Below, piece after piece: positions 1 through 11,400 of a DNA stretch of 33,351 nucleotides. The DNA is taken from the NCBI GenBank assembly GCA_937872175.1, contig CALMPI010000033.1, positions 1 to 33,351 of the forward strand, written 5' to 3'. The stretch is from an uncultured Flavobacteriales bacterium (GTDB lineage: Bacteria > Bacteroidota > Bacteroidia > Flavobacteriales_F > PHOS-HE28). Positions within the stretch are counted from its first letter, which is position 1; every line of letters begins with the position of its first letter. The notes below the pieces were generated by a model. The model made no database searches and had not been told where the DNA came from. It saw only the letters and a list, made by a program, of their open reading frames with translations. Position numbers and translations under genes: made by a program.

Positions 1-1890
1 CCCATCGCCATCGCTGTCCGGGCTTGGTGTGCCCACGCACTGGCAGCTCGCGTTCCACACATCGTTGGTGGTGCACGGATCATTGTCGTTGCAGGCCGAA
101 CCAGGCACGGCGCCACCACCGGGGACACCGAGGCAATCGGGTTGCGGAGTGCCGGAGGCCGTGGCGATGGACCCCAGGCTCAGGTTGTAATAGCTCCCAC
201 TGGTCGAGGTCTGGAGCTTGACGGCACGCACCATGTACTGGCGGCCGGCAATGAAGGGTACCGTCGGGCTGGTATACGAGGTTCCGGTCACGAGTCCGGG
301 CACTACGCGAGACACGGCCCCGGTCCCGGGATCGAAGGCATAGATGTAGTAGCCGAGAACCGTTTCCGAGGAGGCCGTCCAAGCGAAGCTGGCGTTCCCA
401 CCGACATTGGTGACCTGGAGGTTCGACGGCGGAGCGACCATGGTCATCCGCAGCGAAGGGTCGCCCATCAAAGCGAGGTGTGACTTACCGATGCTGCCCT
501 GCCAGCCTCCGTGCATCGGCGCATAGAGGCTGGTGGTGTTGTTCATCGTGGCCAGGGCACTGTACCCGATGTTGTCGCCCAAACCCATGTGGTGGAACGC
601 GAAGTGCGGGATGGCCGACCAGCAGCTGCTCAAGGCCTTGCCACTGGCGAGAAAGGCGCGCAGGAAGTTGTTCTTGTTGTCCCAGTCGCCGAAGTAGCTG
701 CCGAAAGAGAGGTTGAAGACACCGTCGAACTGACTGGCGGCGAGGTTCTGGGTGGTGGCGACGTTGTTGGCCCCATTGTACGTGAGCACGCCGTTCACCG
801 TCTGCTGCAGACCGCCGCCGCAGCTGTAGGTCCACAGGTAGCTCTGGTTGTTGACCAGGGTGTAGAAGGAGGGGCCGTTCTGGTTCGGGAAGGTCAGGTT
901 GGAGGCTCCCACCAGCGGCGCCATCGTGCGGATGCCGCCGGCGGCGAACGGGTACCCCGTGTACTGGAAGTTGTCGAAGATGATGCCCCGCACTTGCGGG
1001 GTGAAGCCTTTGATCTTGAAGTCATGGGCCTTGTTGAGGTAGGCCCGCATCAGTTCGGTCTCGGTCTGCCCGAACGCGGGCAGGTCGTACAGGTCGACCC
1101 GGCCGACCTGAAGCTCCGCAGGGGTCGGCAGGTCGCTCTGATCGAACTTGCCATCCCCCGGCACATTCCGGTTCTCGACGCGTTGGCTCGTCACGATGTT
1201 GACCGAGTTGTCGGTCCAGTTGCCGTTCACATCGGCGTAATAGGTGTCGGCCGGCCAGGCGCCTTGATGCTCATTGTGGCCGTCCGGTGCGATATTGCCG
1301 CTGTAGGGCACCGGGACGTGGCCGAAGAGGTACACCGCCTTCACGTTGGCGGGATCGGTGTTGTAGGCGTTCTGAATGATGCTGCGGATGCTCGCCGGCG
1401 ACGCGGTGCGGCTGACGTCCGTCCGGAGGACCGTCCATCCATCGGCCTTCAGGTCCTGTTCGAGAACGGCCAGCTCGGAGCTCAGGCTCGCACTGAACGT
1501 GTTGTCCACCAGCAGCACCAGCTTGCCCAAGTACTCGGTGGCGGGCACCTCGATGCCCGTGGCGATGTATCCCTGCCCGGTGCCGGCGTTGGCCGTACGC
1601 ACCAAGCGGTACTCATAGTACGTCCCAACGGTGACGGCATTGTCCTGGTAGCTCGTGGACGACGCGGGTGGGGTGGCGATGGCGCTTCCCCATGAGGTGG
1701 CGGCCTTCGACTTCCGGTAGATCGTGATGCCGGTGGTATTGGAGAACGCCGGCCAGCTGAGGGTTATCCTCGGAGGGCTGGTCTGCACGGTGGCCTGCAG
1801 CTGAACGGCGCTCGTTTGGGAGGCCGTTTGGGCATGACCGCTAAGGGCGATCGACAGGACCGCAACGGCGGCAAGGGTGGAGCGGAGCAT
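1..1890 (-). CDS. Secreted repeat protein with gingipain-like domain, 3' end off the left edge (partial)
   Basis: The frame is open from an ATG at 1890 to the left edge, giving 630 codons without a stop, so the C-terminus is missing. The start gives a clear signal peptide (MLRSTLAAVAVLSIALSGHA). An FN3-like domain follows (about residues 25-115), then a domain resembling the caspase-like fold of peptidase C25 (about 120-480), ending in LALMGDPSLRM, as gingipain domains do with their GDPSL strand. A second FN3-like domain follows, then the start of Cys-rich repeats and a DSDGDG calcium-binding TSP3 motif at the window edge. The positions expected for the gingipain His/Cys dyad read YSCGGG (Cys357) and FGSYFGD (Ser398), so classic protease activity is doubtful. 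It is a tandem paralog of the gene ending at 2294 and shares the same domain order. A T9SS sorting domain is expected beyond the edge (inference). Function is unknown; a cell-surface or secreted role is likely. Confidence 0.85.
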   Translation of the reverse strand, partial: MLRSTLAAVAVLSIALSGHAQTASQTSAVQLQATVQTSPPRITLSWPAFSNTTGITIYRKSKAATSWGSAIATPPASSTSYQDNAVTVGTYYEYRLVRTANAGTGQGYIATGIEVPATEYLGKLVLLVDNTFSASLSSELAVLEQDLKADGWTVLRTDVSRTASPASIRSIIQNAYNTDPANVKAVYLFGHVPVPYSGNIAPDGHNEHQGAWPADTYYADVNGNWTDNSVNIVTSQRVENRNVPGDGKFDQSDLPTPAELQVGRVDLYDLPAFGQTETELMRAYLNKAHDFKIKGFTPQVRGIIFDNFQYTGYPFAAGGIRTMAPLVGASNLTFPNQNGPSFYTLVNNQSYLWTYSCGGGLQQTVNGVLTYNGANNVATTQNLAASQFDGVFNLSFGSYFGDWDNKNNFLRAFLASGKALSSCWSAIPHFAFHHMGLGDNIGYSALATMNNTTSLYAPMHGGWQGSIGKSHLALMGDPSLRMTMVAPPSNLQVTNVGGNASFAWTASSETVLGYYIYAFDPGTGAVSRVVPGLVTGTSYTSPTVPFIAGRQYMVRAVKLQTSTSGSYYNLSLGSIATASGTPQPDCLGVPGGGAVPGSACNDNDPCTTNDVWNASCQCVGTPSPDSDGDG

Positions 1891-2293
1891 GGGCGTGGAG
1901 CAGGGTTGGAAGGATGCCCTGTATCCGGACCGCTCCGGTCGGCAAACCGGAACCCGCGGGGGTCTTGGCGTGGTCGAAAGCCTGGTGGTCCATCTACAGG
2001 TGGCCCTTGTATCGGTTCCTGCCTGCTCCGGGTTACGTTGATGGCCTTCCCGGTGGTCAACCCCGATCGACCAGCGTCAGCCTGCCGGGGATGAACCGGC
2101 ACACCGCCATGACCACGGTGCACTGGTGTTGCTCCTGCGGTACTGCCGGGTATGAATGACCACCGGCCGGGGTGCATCACGACCCCTTCGGACCGGTAGC
2201 ACCGACCGGTCACGCGATCCATCGATCACGGAGGAGCGCTTCCTGAGAAAGTTCCCATGCCGACCCCTGGGGACCGGGTCCGCCACCGGTCGC
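1891..2293. other. Intergenic region between two tandem surface-protein genes
   Basis: About 400 bp with no convincing gene. Short open frames on both strands lack recognisable protein features. A perfect 7-bp inverted repeat with a 7-nt loop (GACCGGT...ACCGGTC) lies at 2191-2211, about 80 nt downstream of the stop of the preceding minus-strand gene. It has no T-run, so I do not call it an intrinsic terminator. No clear TAnnTTTG element was found upstream of the gene starting at 1890. Confidence 0.5.
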
Positions 2294-5200
2294 TCAGTCG
2301 CGCACAGCGCGCGCACGGGCCAGGGTCCGCCCCCGGTCGTCCCGAAGCTCCAGGACGTAGGTACCCGTGCTTAGTCCCGAAAGGTCCAGCACGGCCGCAT
2401 AGGGCAGGTCCAGCACCCGGGCGCCCATCACATCGTACACCACCAAGCGGTCAGGATGAGGCCCGTCCCAGTCGAAGCGGACCAAGCCGCTGGTGGGGTT
2501 CGGATGCACCAGAATGCCGATGATGCCATCCGGGTGTTCGGGGACGGAGATCACCTCGCAGGGATCGCCCACCCCATCGCCATCGCTGTCCTCCTGACCC
2601 GGGTTGTACACCCAAGGACAATTGTCGCACGCATCACCCAGACCATCCTCATCGAGATCGGACTGGGCAGCGTTCTGCAGGCCCGGACAGTTGTCCGTGC
2701 AATCGAGCGCGCCATCGAGGTCGTCATCCGGGTCGGGATCGACCCCCGTGGTTCCGCCGGCACAAACACCGCACTCATCGATGAAGGCCTCCCCCCCCGG
2801 CACCCCCGCGCAGTCCACCGCGATGCCGATGCACTCACAATCGGACGTCCAGGTGTCGTCGATGGTGCCTGCATTCCCATCATCGCAGCCTACGCCGGGC
2901 AAGGCGGTACCTCCGGGCACCCCTGCGCAATCGTAGGCTTCACCCACGCAGATGCACGCGCTGGTCCATTGGTCATTGCCGGTGCCGGAGTTGCCATCGT
3001 CGCAGGGAACGCCTGGCCAGGCCGGACCACCCGGTACCCCTGCGCAATCGATCGGGAGGCCTGCGCAGGCGCATCCCACCCCCCACTGATCGTCGCCGGT
3101 GTCCGGATCGCCATCATCACATGGTGAACCCGGAAGCGCAGGGCCTCCAGGGATGCCCGTGCAGTCGATGAGCGCACCAACGCAGGTACAATCCGCACCC
3201 CAGGTATCGTCACCGGTGCCGGGATCACCGTCGTCGCACGGGGTACCGGGCAGTGCTGCACCACCGGGCGCCTCGAGGCAATCCAGGACCAGGCCGACGC
3301 AGGTGCAGTCGGTCGTCCAACGGTCGTCCCCGGTCGAAGCGTCGTTGTCATCGCAACCGGTCCCCGGCAACGCTGCACCACCGGGTGTTCCCTCGCAGTC
3401 GTACGGTAGGCCGGCACAGATGCAGTTCTGACCATAGCGATCGTCCCCGGTCGTCGGGTCGCCATCGTCACACGGGGTCCCCGCAAGAGCGCCACCTCCG
3501 GGCACACCTTCGCAGTCGAAGGGCAGCCCCGCACAGAGGCAGTCCGCTCCCCACACATCATTGCCCGTTCCGGCATCGCCATCGTCGCAACCGACGCCCG
3601 GGACGGCGTTCCCTCCGGGCTGCCCGGTGCAGTCGAACGGCAGGCCGGCACAGGTGCAGTTCGCATCGTAGACGTCATCCCCTGTCGTGGGGTCGCCATC
3701 ATCGCAGGGTGTCCCCGGGAGCACGGCGCCGCCCACCTGGCCGATACAGTCGATGAGCTGGCCCGCACAATCGCAACCCGCGGTCCATGTGTCGTCACCG
3801 GTCGCCCCGTCACCATCATCGCATGGACTTCCCACGGTCGCCGGGCCACCGGGAACGCCCAGGCAATCAAGGGGAACGCCGACGCATTGGCACGCTGCGT
3901 CGTATGCATCGCTGCCGGTGTCCGGGTCGCCATCATCGCATGAGCCCCCCGGTAGCGCACCTCCGCCCGGTTGTCCCAGACAGTCCAGCGGAAGTCCAGC
4001 ACATGAACAGTCCGTGCCCCAGACATCCGCGCCGGTGAGCGGGTCGCCATCGTCGCATGGACTTCCCGGCAGTGCGGCACCACCCGGCAGGCCGAGGCAA
4101 TCCACGATCGAGCCGATGCACTGGCAGTTCGCCGTCCACACGTCATTGACCGTCAGCACATCCCCATCATCGCAAGGCGAACCCGGCAGCGCGGAACCAC
4201 CGGCGATGTTCAGACAGTCGAGCCCCGTGGGTATCCCTGAACAGGTGCAGTCCACCCCCCACACATCATCCACCGTGAGGAGCTGACCGTCGTCGCAAGC
4301 GGTCCCTGGCAACGCCGGTCCTCCGGGCACGCCGAGGCAGTCGATCAGCAGACCCACGCAGGCACAGTTCGTGTCCCATCGGTCATCGCCAGTGGTCGGG
4401 TCGGTATCGTCACATGGCGCTCCGGGCACGGCCGGACCATTGGGAACACCCTGGCAGTCGAGGATCACCGGGGTGCCGGTGCAGCCGCAGTTCGCGTCCC
4501 ACGCATCGTTGACCGTGTTCGCGTCATTGTCATCGCAGGGTGTTCCCGGGAGGGCAGGACCGCCCGCCGCGCCCAGGCAGTCGATCACCTGACCCACGCA
4601 GGTGCAACTGACGCTCCAGGTGTCGTTGCCCGTGCTCGCATCGCCGTCATCGCAGGGGGCTCCCGGCAGGTCCGGGCCGTTCTGCACGCCTTGACAGTCG
4701 ATGACAGGCGGTGGTGGCTCCGTGAACGCGATGCAAAGGCGCGGGGCTTTCGCTGGATCCTGGTTCCAACTGTAAGCGGACCGACCGCCGATGCCCTCGA
4801 CCATCATGAGCACCGCATTGTTCGACTGCCAACCGGGTCTGGTGATGACCTCCTGGATGACGGCGGCGAGGTCGGGGCTGCGCTGCGACAGGCCCTCCTC
4901 GTCGGCGATGAGCCATGGCTGGGGGGACCAGACCACGGAAGCGGCCGTCGGGGTGCGGGAGGTCAGCTCGAACTGGGACCAGCCGATCGGTGCGGCGTTG
5001 GCAACGGCCTCCGCACGCACGGTCAGCACACAGGGATCGACGTTCTCGTTCGTCCTGGCCGTGAACTGCAGGCTGGCGGCCACCACGGTGGCGCCCACGG
5101 GCACCTCAACCCCTTCGAAGCGGATACCGATGAGCTGATCTCCGCGCCAATGCGTGGGCTCGCTGTCGTAGACGAGATCGAGCGAGCCGACATCGTGGTA

Positions 5201-8140
5201 CACGTTGCCGTTCACGGCCTGCTCCACATCGGGATCGCTCGTACCACCAGCGGTGTAGCACACCAGCGCATCGAAGCAGTCGTTGGTGCCACCGCACACC
5301 CCGCACAGGTCGAGCACCGCTCCTCCGCCCGCGACCCCGTTGCAATCGATGGGAAGTCCCGCACAGGTGCAGTCGGCCGTGATCGCATCCTCTCCGGTCG
5401 TCGGATCGCCGTCGTCACAAGGGGTTCCCGGCACCCCGGGCAGGGCCGGGCAGGGGTCGATCGAGTTGCAAAGCCCGTCGCCATCACTGTCCGGAACGGG
5501 GATGAAGATGCAGTTGCCGCCGAGGCACTGCTGGTTGGTACAGGGATCCCCATCATCACAGACCAGCGGAACGCCGGCGCACTGGCAGTTGCCGTTCCAT
5601 GTATCCCCGATGGTGCACGCGTTCCCGTCATTGCACGGCGTACCCGGCAACGCCCCGCCATTGGGCACACCCAGGCAGTCCAGGTTCAGGGGCATACCCG
5701 CGCACTGGCAATTCGCGTTCAGCACGTCGTTCACGGTCTGCGCGTTGCCGTCATTGCAGGGCCCCCCGGCCTGGCCCGGGGTGTTGGGGCAGTTGTCCTG
5801 TGCATTGCAGATACCGTCGCCATCGCTGTCCGGAAGCGCCGTCCCCACGCACTGGCAATTCGCGTTCAGCACGTCGTTCGTCGTACAGGGATCGTTGTCA
5901 TTGCAAGCGGTCCCCACCTGGCCCGGCGTGTTCGGGCAGTTGTCCGTCGCATCGCAGATGCCGTCCCCATCGCTGTCCGGGCTCGCGGTTCCAGCGCACT
6001 GGCAGCTCGCGTTCAGCACATCGTTCGTGGTGCACGGATCGTTGTCATTGCAGGCGCTGCCCACCTGGCCCGGTGTGTTCGGGCAGTTGTCCGTCGCGTT
6101 GCAGATGCCATCCCCATCGCTGTCGGGAACGGCACTGAACACGCAGACCCCGTTGCTGCACTGGTCCGTGGTGCACGGGTTGTTGTCATTGCAGACGATG
6201 GGGGTCCCCACGCACTGGCAGTTGCTGTTCCAGACATCCCCGGTGGTGCAGGCGTTGCCGTCGCTGCACGATGTGCCCGGCAGGGCGGTTCCTCCCGGAA
6301 CACCCAAGCAATCCGCAGGCAGCTGGCCCGCGCACTGGCAGCCACTGGACCACGTGTCGTTGATGGTATTCGGGTTGTTGTCGTTGCACGCGGTGCCCGG
6401 CAGCGCGCTCCCGCCCACCACGCCCAGACAGTCCGCCACCTGACCGGCGATGCTCAGGGTGCCCACGATGCCGAGGCTCAGGTTGTAGTAGCTCCCGCTG
6501 TGGCCCACCTCAAGCTTCAGCGCCCGCACCATGTACCGCACCGTTCCGGTCAGACCGGTGATGTTGTCGATGAAGCTTGTGGCCGTGACCGGCGTGGACG
6601 TCCGGCGCACCCAGTTCTGGGTGTTGGTATCGTAGCGGTAGACGTGATACCCGATCACCGCATCCGGTGAGGCCGTCCAGCTGATGTTCGCGGTGCTCCC
6701 ACCGGTCTGGTTGCAGGTCACCTGCGAGACCGGGGCCACCACATGCATGCGCAAGGTGGGATCGCCCATCAAGGCGATGTGCACGCGCGAGGTCTGCCCG
6801 TTGGTGGGCTCATAGTGGTTGGTGCTGTTGTTCTGCGCCAGCACCAGGCTGTAGCCGATGGTCTCCCCCATCCCCATGTGGTGGATGAACCAGTTGGGGA
6901 ATCCCGCCCATGCACTGGTCAGGGCATGGCCGGAGGCCAGCGGGGCCCGCAGAAAGTTGTCCTGCGTGTCGAAGTCCCCGAAATAGCTTCCGAACAGAAA
7001 GGTGAAGATGGTCCTCACCTGGGTGGTGCCGAACTGTGCCGTGTTGCCGACACCGTTGGAGTTGTTGAACCAGCCCCCCCCGCAGCCGTAGCTGAACAAG
7101 CGGCTCTGGGTGGCCAGCGTGCCGAAATAATCAGCGGCCGCCACATTGTTGGGATGCACCAGCGGCCCGAAGCCACGCCAGCCGTTCTGCGAGAACGCCT
7201 CCGAATAGCCGGTGAAGTTGTCGTCCACCAGACCCTTCACATCGGCTGTAAGCGCCTTCACCTTCCAGTTGTGCAGCTTGGTGAGGTAGTTCGACAGCAG
7301 GGTCGTCTCGCTGACCCCGATATCAGGCAGATCGCTCATGTCGATCCGGCCTACAGCCAGTTCCACGGCCGTCGGGATCGTGGTCTGATCGAACCTCCCA
7401 TCCCCCGGCACATTGTGGTTCAAGGTCCACGCCGCCGTGGAGGTGTTCGTGGAGTTGTCCGTCCACGACCCGTTCATCTCGCCGTAATACGCGTCGGCGC
7501 TCCAGGCCCCGTAGTGGTCGCTGTGGCCGTCCGGCGCCAACGCGCCGCTCCGCGGCACCGGAACATGCCCGACCAGAAGGACCGCTTTCACGTTGGAGGG
7601 ATCCGCCGCGTAGGTCCCTTGGATCAGTGACTTCACGGCCGATACGGCCGCCGTCCTGCTCACGTCATGCCGGATCACCTTCCACCCTTCACCCTCCAGG
7701 TCGTTCTGCAACTGGGTGAGCTGCGCCGCGAGGCTCCCGGTGAAGGTGTTGTCGACCACCAGCACCACCTTGCCACGCTGCTCGACCATCTCCAGCTGGA
7801 TGCCGGCGTTCACATAACCGTATCCACTACCCAGATTGGACGTGGTGCGCACCACCTTGTACTCGTAGGAGGTGTTCAGCTGCACCCCATTGTCGGTGAA
7901 CTGCACGGCCGTGCTTCCCAGTGAGGCGATCGAGCTGCCCCAACTGGTGCCGCCTTTCAGTTTCCGGAAGACGGTGAACCCGGTCGTATTGGGGTGCGAC
8001 TTCCAGTTCAGGGTGATGCTGGCCGGGCTGGAGGTCACAGTGGCCCAGAGCTGAACGGACCGGTTCTCGCCGTTGGTCTGGCCAGGGCTGATCTGGATGG
8101 CCCACCAAAAGCCGAGGACCACACATAAGAACCTGACCAT
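2294..8140 (-). CDS. Giant T9SS-secreted protein: FN3, gingipain-like domain, TSP3 and Cys-rich repeats, sorting domain
   Basis: About 1948 aa from the ATG at 8140. I chose it because it opens a hydrophobic signal peptide ([15 protein letters not shown]) directly before the mature domain, although the frame stays open for 114 more codons. Domains in order: FN3-like (about 25-115); peptidase C25/gingipain-like fold (about 120-470, ending [10 protein letters not shown]); FN3-like (about 475-565); Cys-rich repeats mixed with TSP3 units of type [15 protein letters not shown] (570-950); a DNRLRE-like beta domain (about 957-1146); sixteen 39-residue Cys-rich repeats (1148-1775); two TSP3 segments; and a T9SS type A sorting domain (about 1870-1948) with [17 protein letters not shown] and [10 protein letters not shown]. 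The sorting domain implies export by T9SS and surface attachment or release. The residues expected to be the gingipain His and Cys are Gly (in YGCGGG) and Ser385 (in FGSYFGDFD), so the domain may be a pseudoprotease or use other residues. A truncated paralog follows on the same strand. Substrate or ligand is unknown. Confidence 0.88.
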   Translation of the reverse strand: MVRFLCVVLGFWWAIQISPGQTNGENRSVQLWATVTSSPASITLNWKSHPNTTGFTVFRKLKGGTSWGSSIASLGSTAVQFTDNGVQLNTSYEYKVVRTTSNLGSGYGYVNAGIQLEMVEQRGKVVLVVDNTFTGSLAAQLTQLQNDLEGEGWKVIRHDVSRTAAVSAVKSLIQGTYAADPSNVKAVLLVGHVPVPRSGALAPDGHSDHYGAWSADAYYGEMNGSWTDNSTNTSTAAWTLNHNVPGDGRFDQTTIPTAVELAVGRIDMSDLPDIGVSETTLLSNYLTKLHNWKVKALTADVKGLVDDNFTGYSEAFSQNGWRGFGPLVHPNNVAAADYFGTLATQSRLFSYGCGGGWFNNSNGVGNTAQFGTTQVRTIFTFLFGSYFGDFDTQDNFLRAPLASGHALTSAWAGFPNWFIHHMGMGETIGYSLVLAQNNSTNHYEPTNGQTSRVHIALMGDPTLRMHVVAPVSQVTCNQTGGSTANISWTASPDAVIGYHVYRYDTNTQNWVRRTSTPVTATSFIDNITGLTGTVRYMVRALKLEVGHSGSYYNLSLGIVGTLSIAGQVADCLGVVGGSALPGTACNDNNPNTINDTWSSGCQCAGQLPADCLGVPGGTALPGTSCSDGNACTTGDVWNSNCQCVGTPIVCNDNNPCTTDQCSNGVCVFSAVPDSDGDGICNATDNCPNTPGQVGSACNDNDPCTTNDVLNASCQCAGTASPDSDGDGICDATDNCPNTPGQVGTACNDNDPCTTNDVLNANCQCVGTALPDSDGDGICNAQDNCPNTPGQAGGPCNDGNAQTVNDVLNANCQCAGMPLNLDCLGVPNGGALPGTPCNDGNACTIGDTWNGNCQCAGVPLVCDDGDPCTNQQCLGGNCIFIPVPDSDGDGLCNSIDPCPALPGVPGTPCDDGDPTTGEDAITADCTCAGLPIDCNGVAGGGAVLDLCGVCGGTNDCFDALVCYTAGGTSDPDVEQAVNGNVYHDVGSLDLVYDSEPTHWRGDQLIGIRFEGVEVPVGATVVAASLQFTARTNENVDPCVLTVRAEAVANAAPIGWSQFELTSRTPTAASVVWSPQPWLIADEEGLSQRSPDLAAVIQEVITRPGWQSNNAVLMMVEGIGGRSAYSWNQDPAKAPRLCIAFTEPPPPVIDCQGVQNGPDLPGAPCDDGDASTGNDTWSVSCTCVGQVIDCLGAAGGPALPGTPCDDNDANTVNDAWDANCGCTGTPVILDCQGVPNGPAVPGAPCDDTDPTTGDDRWDTNCACVGLLIDCLGVPGGPALPGTACDDGQLLTVDDVWGVDCTCSGIPTGLDCLNIAGGSALPGSPCDDGDVLTVNDVWTANCQCIGSIVDCLGLPGGAALPGSPCDDGDPLTGADVWGTDCSCAGLPLDCLGQPGGGALPGGSCDDGDPDTGSDAYDAACQCVGVPLDCLGVPGGPATVGSPCDDGDGATGDDTWTAGCDCAGQLIDCIGQVGGAVLPGTPCDDGDPTTGDDVYDANCTCAGLPFDCTGQPGGNAVPGVGCDDGDAGTGNDVWGADCLCAGLPFDCEGVPGGGALAGTPCDDGDPTTGDDRYGQNCICAGLPYDCEGTPGGAALPGTGCDDNDASTGDDRWTTDCTCVGLVLDCLEAPGGAALPGTPCDDGDPGTGDDTWGADCTCVGALIDCTGIPGGPALPGSPCDDGDPDTGDDQWGVGCACAGLPIDCAGVPGGPAWPGVPCDDGNSGTGNDQWTSACICVGEAYDCAGVPGGTALPGVGCDDGNAGTIDDTWTSDCECIGIAVDCAGVPGGEAFIDECGVCAGGTTGVDPDPDDDLDGALDCTDNCPGLQNAAQSDLDEDGLGDACDNCPWVYNPGQEDSDGDGVGDPCEVISVPEHPDGIIGILVHPNPTSGLVRFDWDGPHPDRLVVYDVMGARVLDLPYAAVLDLSGLSTGTYVLELRDDRGRTLARARAVRD
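2816..4699 (-). repeat. Sixteen tandem ~117-bp coding repeats (39-aa, four-Cys units)
   Basis: Counted in the protein, sixteen consecutive units start at Asp-Cys and follow roughly DCxGxPGGxALPG, xxCDDGDPxTGDDxW, xxxCxCxGLPI. They span 628 codons, a mean of 39.25 residues; units 2 and 4 are longer. Each unit carries four cysteines, and the CDDGD and TGDD segments are rich in acidic residues, which suggests disulfide-stabilised, possibly cation-binding modules (inference). The array sits between the DNRLRE-like domain and the C-terminal TSP3/sorting region, so it probably forms a stalk. Related but more divergent units occur nearer the N-terminus (about nt 5330-6435). Confidence 0.9.
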
Positions 8141-8484
8141 CAGTCCCTCACCAGCCGGACGCGGGGGTGTCGTCGCCTCGCCCTCCTCCCTTGTGGTCCG
8201 TTCCGTGCTCAACTGATGCATGTGGAGATCTCCGCCCTTCGGGCGGTAAAAACGCCGCGAAGTTCGACGAAACTGGCACGCGCTAAGCCGTAATGGCCCA
8301 CCAATTCGATGGATCAGGACATCCGGCCGACGAAGGGCGATCTTTGCTCCACCGGACCGACCACCATGCCCACATGCCATGGCTAACCACCTGATCCTGT
8401 GGGCTTGAAGCACATCCGAACTCGAACCCAGGGCTGATCGTATACCGCCTGCCTTCTCCCGTACCCTCCCGAACACGACCACCG
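8141..8484. promoter_or_regulatory. Divergent intergenic region between surface-protein gene and NRPS/PKS operon
   Basis: The 344 bp separate divergent genes and must hold promoters for both. On the plus strand, GATCTTTG at 8339-8346 differs by one base from the Bacteroidota -7 element TAnnTTTG and lies 139 nt upstream of the synthetase ATG, but no TTG is seen at the expected -33 distance, so this is weak. A strong hairpin with a 6-bp stem and TTC loop (CCGCCC-TTC-GGGCGG) at 8232-8246 lies about 90 nt upstream of the minus-strand start. It is preceded, not followed, by a T-run on that strand, so it looks like a leader structure rather than a terminator. A reading frame on the minus strand crosses the region, but I regard it as noncoding. 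Confidence 0.35.
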
Positions 8485-11400
8485 ATGTCCACCGACCGTT
8501 CCCGAACCGTGATCCACCACATTGTCAACACCCATACCGACCATCCTGAACGCGTTGGGCTCGTCTCCGACGGACTGACCTTCACCGCCGGTGAGATCGG
8601 TGCACGTGCGTCGCGCATCGCCATGCGTGTCTCGGGCTTTGGTGCCGGCCGTGACACCACCATTGGCCTCTGCCTCGACCGCTCCCCCGAGCTCATCTTC
8701 TCCGTCCTCGGCATCGTGCAGGCCGGCGCCGCCTACGTGCCCATCGACCCCACCTACCCGGCCGAGCGCATCGCCGGCATGCTGGAGGACGCCAAGCCGC
8801 CGGTGGTGATCACCAGCAAGGCGCATCAACACCTCTTCAAGGGCACGCAGGCCAAGGTCATCCTCATCGAGGACATCGACTTGGATAACGGCCCCGTGTT
8901 CGAAGGCCCCTGTCCCGCCACGCCGGACGACCTCCTCTATGTGCTCTTCACCAGTGGAAGCACCGGCCGGCCCAAGGGCGTGGCGATGCACCACGCGCCG
9001 CTCACCAACCTGATCCAGTGGCAGCTGCGCACCAGCGTGTGCAAGGCAGGTGACCGCACGCTCCAGTTCGCACCCATCAGCTTCGACGTGAGCTTCCAGG
9101 AGATCTTCACCACGTTCGCCCAAGGCGGCACGCTGGTGCTGATCACCGACGAGGACCGGCTGAACAGCACGCAGCTCCTGCGGAAGATCATCGCCCAGCG
9201 GATCAACCGCATCATCGTGCCCTTTGTGGCACTGCAATACCTGGCCGAGGCCGTGGAGCGAACGGGCGAAGTGCCGTCCACGCTGAAGGAGGTCTTCACC
9301 AGCGGCGAGCAACTGAAGATCACGCCCGCCATCGCGAACCTCTTCAAGCTCCTGCCCGGTTGCCGCTTCTGCAATCAATACGGTCCCACCGAGGGCCACG
9401 TGGTGAGCGAGCTGGAGCTGAAGGGCGACCCTTCCAGCTGGCCCGCGCTGCCCAACATCGGCACCGCCATCGACAACGTGAAGCTCTATGTGCTCGACGA
9501 GCAGATGAAGCCCGTTGCGAAAGGTGAAGAAGGTGAACTGTACCTCGGCGGCGCCTGCGTGGCCAAGGGCTACATCGGCCGCGACGACCTCACCGCCGAA
9601 CGCTTCCTGGCGGATCCGTTCATCAACGGCGGCCGCCTATACAAGACCGGCGATCGCGCGGCTGAGTTGCCGAATGGCGAGATCGACTACAAGGGCCGCA
9701 TCGACGGCCAGGTGAAGGTGCGTGGCTACCGCATCGAACTGGGTGAAGTGGAAGTGGCCATGGAGAAGCACTCTGCGGTGGAGCAGGCCGTGGCCACCGT
9801 GCGCGAGGACCGTCCGGGCCTCAAGCGCTTGATCGGGTACTACGTCGCCAAGAGCGAGCTGAGCACGAACGAGCTGCGCAAGCACCTCGCCTCCCTCTTA
9901 CCCGATTACATGCAGCCTTCCGCCTTCGTGGCCGTGAAGGAGCTGCCCCGCACTCCCAGCGGCAAGATCGACCGCAAGGCCCTGCCCGCACCCGATGTGA
10001 AGCGCCCCGACCTCGATGTGGCCTTCGTCGCGCCGACGACCAGCGTGCAGAAGACACTAGCCAACGTGTGGGCCGATCTACTGGGCATCGACCGCGTGGG
10101 CATAGATGACAACTTCTTCGACCTTGGCGGCAACTCGCTACTGAGCATCCAAGCGGTGGCGCAGCTCGAAGGCCACGGCCTGAAACTGCCGATCGTGAAG
10201 CTCTATCAGCATCCGACCATCAAGGCATGTGCGGCATTCCTGGAAGGTGATGCCAGTGCGATCGCTCCTTCTGAAATGGCCAAGGCACGCAAGGCTGCGG
10301 CTGGTGGATCGAAGAAGGGCGATGTCGCCATCATCGGGATGAGCGGCCGCTTCCCCGGTGCCGAGAGCGTGGAGCAGTTGTGGAAGAACCTGCTCGCAAA
10401 GAAGAACAGCATCAGCACGTGGACGGTGGACGAGCTCGACCCGAGCATCCCCGCTGAGATGCGCAACGACCCCGACTATGTGAAGGCGCGCGGTGTGATC
10501 ACCGATGCCGACAAGTTCGACCACGGCTTCTTCGGCGTGAACCCAAAGGTGGCCGCGCTGATGGACCCGCAGCAACGCGTGTTCCTGGAGACCGCGTGGG
10601 CCGCGCTGGAGGATGCCGCCTACGATCCCGCGCAGTTCGACGGGCTCATCGGCGTGTACGCCGGCATGGGCAACAACACCTACTTCACCCGTAACGTCAT
10701 CGGCCACCCCGAGCTCATCGAGCAGGTGGGCGACTTCGCGGTGATGACCGCCAACGAGAAGGACTACATCGCCACGCGCCTGGCCTTCGAGTTCGACCTG
10801 CGCGGTCCGGCCCTGAGCATCCACACCGCGTGCAGCACCTCGCTCGTCGCGATCGCACAGGCGTTCAAGGCGCTGCGCGATGGCGAGTGCGACATGGCCC
10901 TGGCCGGTGGCATCGCCCTCACGGTGCCGTTCAACAGCGGCATCGTGTACAACGAAGGCGGCATGTACAGCCCCGACGGCCACACACGCACCTTCGACGC
11001 CAATGGCAAGGGCACCTCGTTCAGCGACGGCTGCGGCATCATCGTGCTGAAGCGCCTGGATGACGCGGTGCGCGACAAGGACCATATCTATGCGGTGATC
11101 AAGGGCGCCGCGCTGAACAACGACGGCAGCGACAAGGCCAGCTTCACCGCACCCAGCGTGCGCGGCCAGGCCGAAGTGATCGCCATGGCGCAGGCCGATG
11201 CAGGTGTGACGCCCAGCGAGGTCACCTACGTGGAGACCCATGGAACAGCGACACCCCTGGGCGATCCGATCGAGGTGGAGGCGTTGACGCTCGCCTTCGG
11301 CGGCAAGACCAATGGCCACCACTGTGTGATCGGTTCGATCAAGAGCAACATCGGTCACCTGACACCGGCCGCCGGTGCTGCAGGCGTGATCAAGACCGCG

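Noticed and set aside
2191..2211. Intrinsic terminator after the giant surface-protein gene
   Set aside because: The inverted repeat is perfect but short, about 80 nt from the stop, and lacks a T-run on either strand.
2816..4699. CRISPR-like array
   Set aside because: The 117-bp units have no constant short repeat with unique spacers; they are in-frame protein repeats.
4691..6670. Plus-strand open frame opposite the repeat region of the surface protein
   Set aside because: Its periodic composition comes from the sense-strand repeats; the sense frame has signal peptide, domains and sorting signal.
8141..8482. In-frame upstream extension of the giant surface protein by 114 codons
   Set aside because: It would place an Arg-rich, non-conserved segment before a clear signal peptide and overlap the promoter region of the divergent operon; open frames are common by chance at this GC content.
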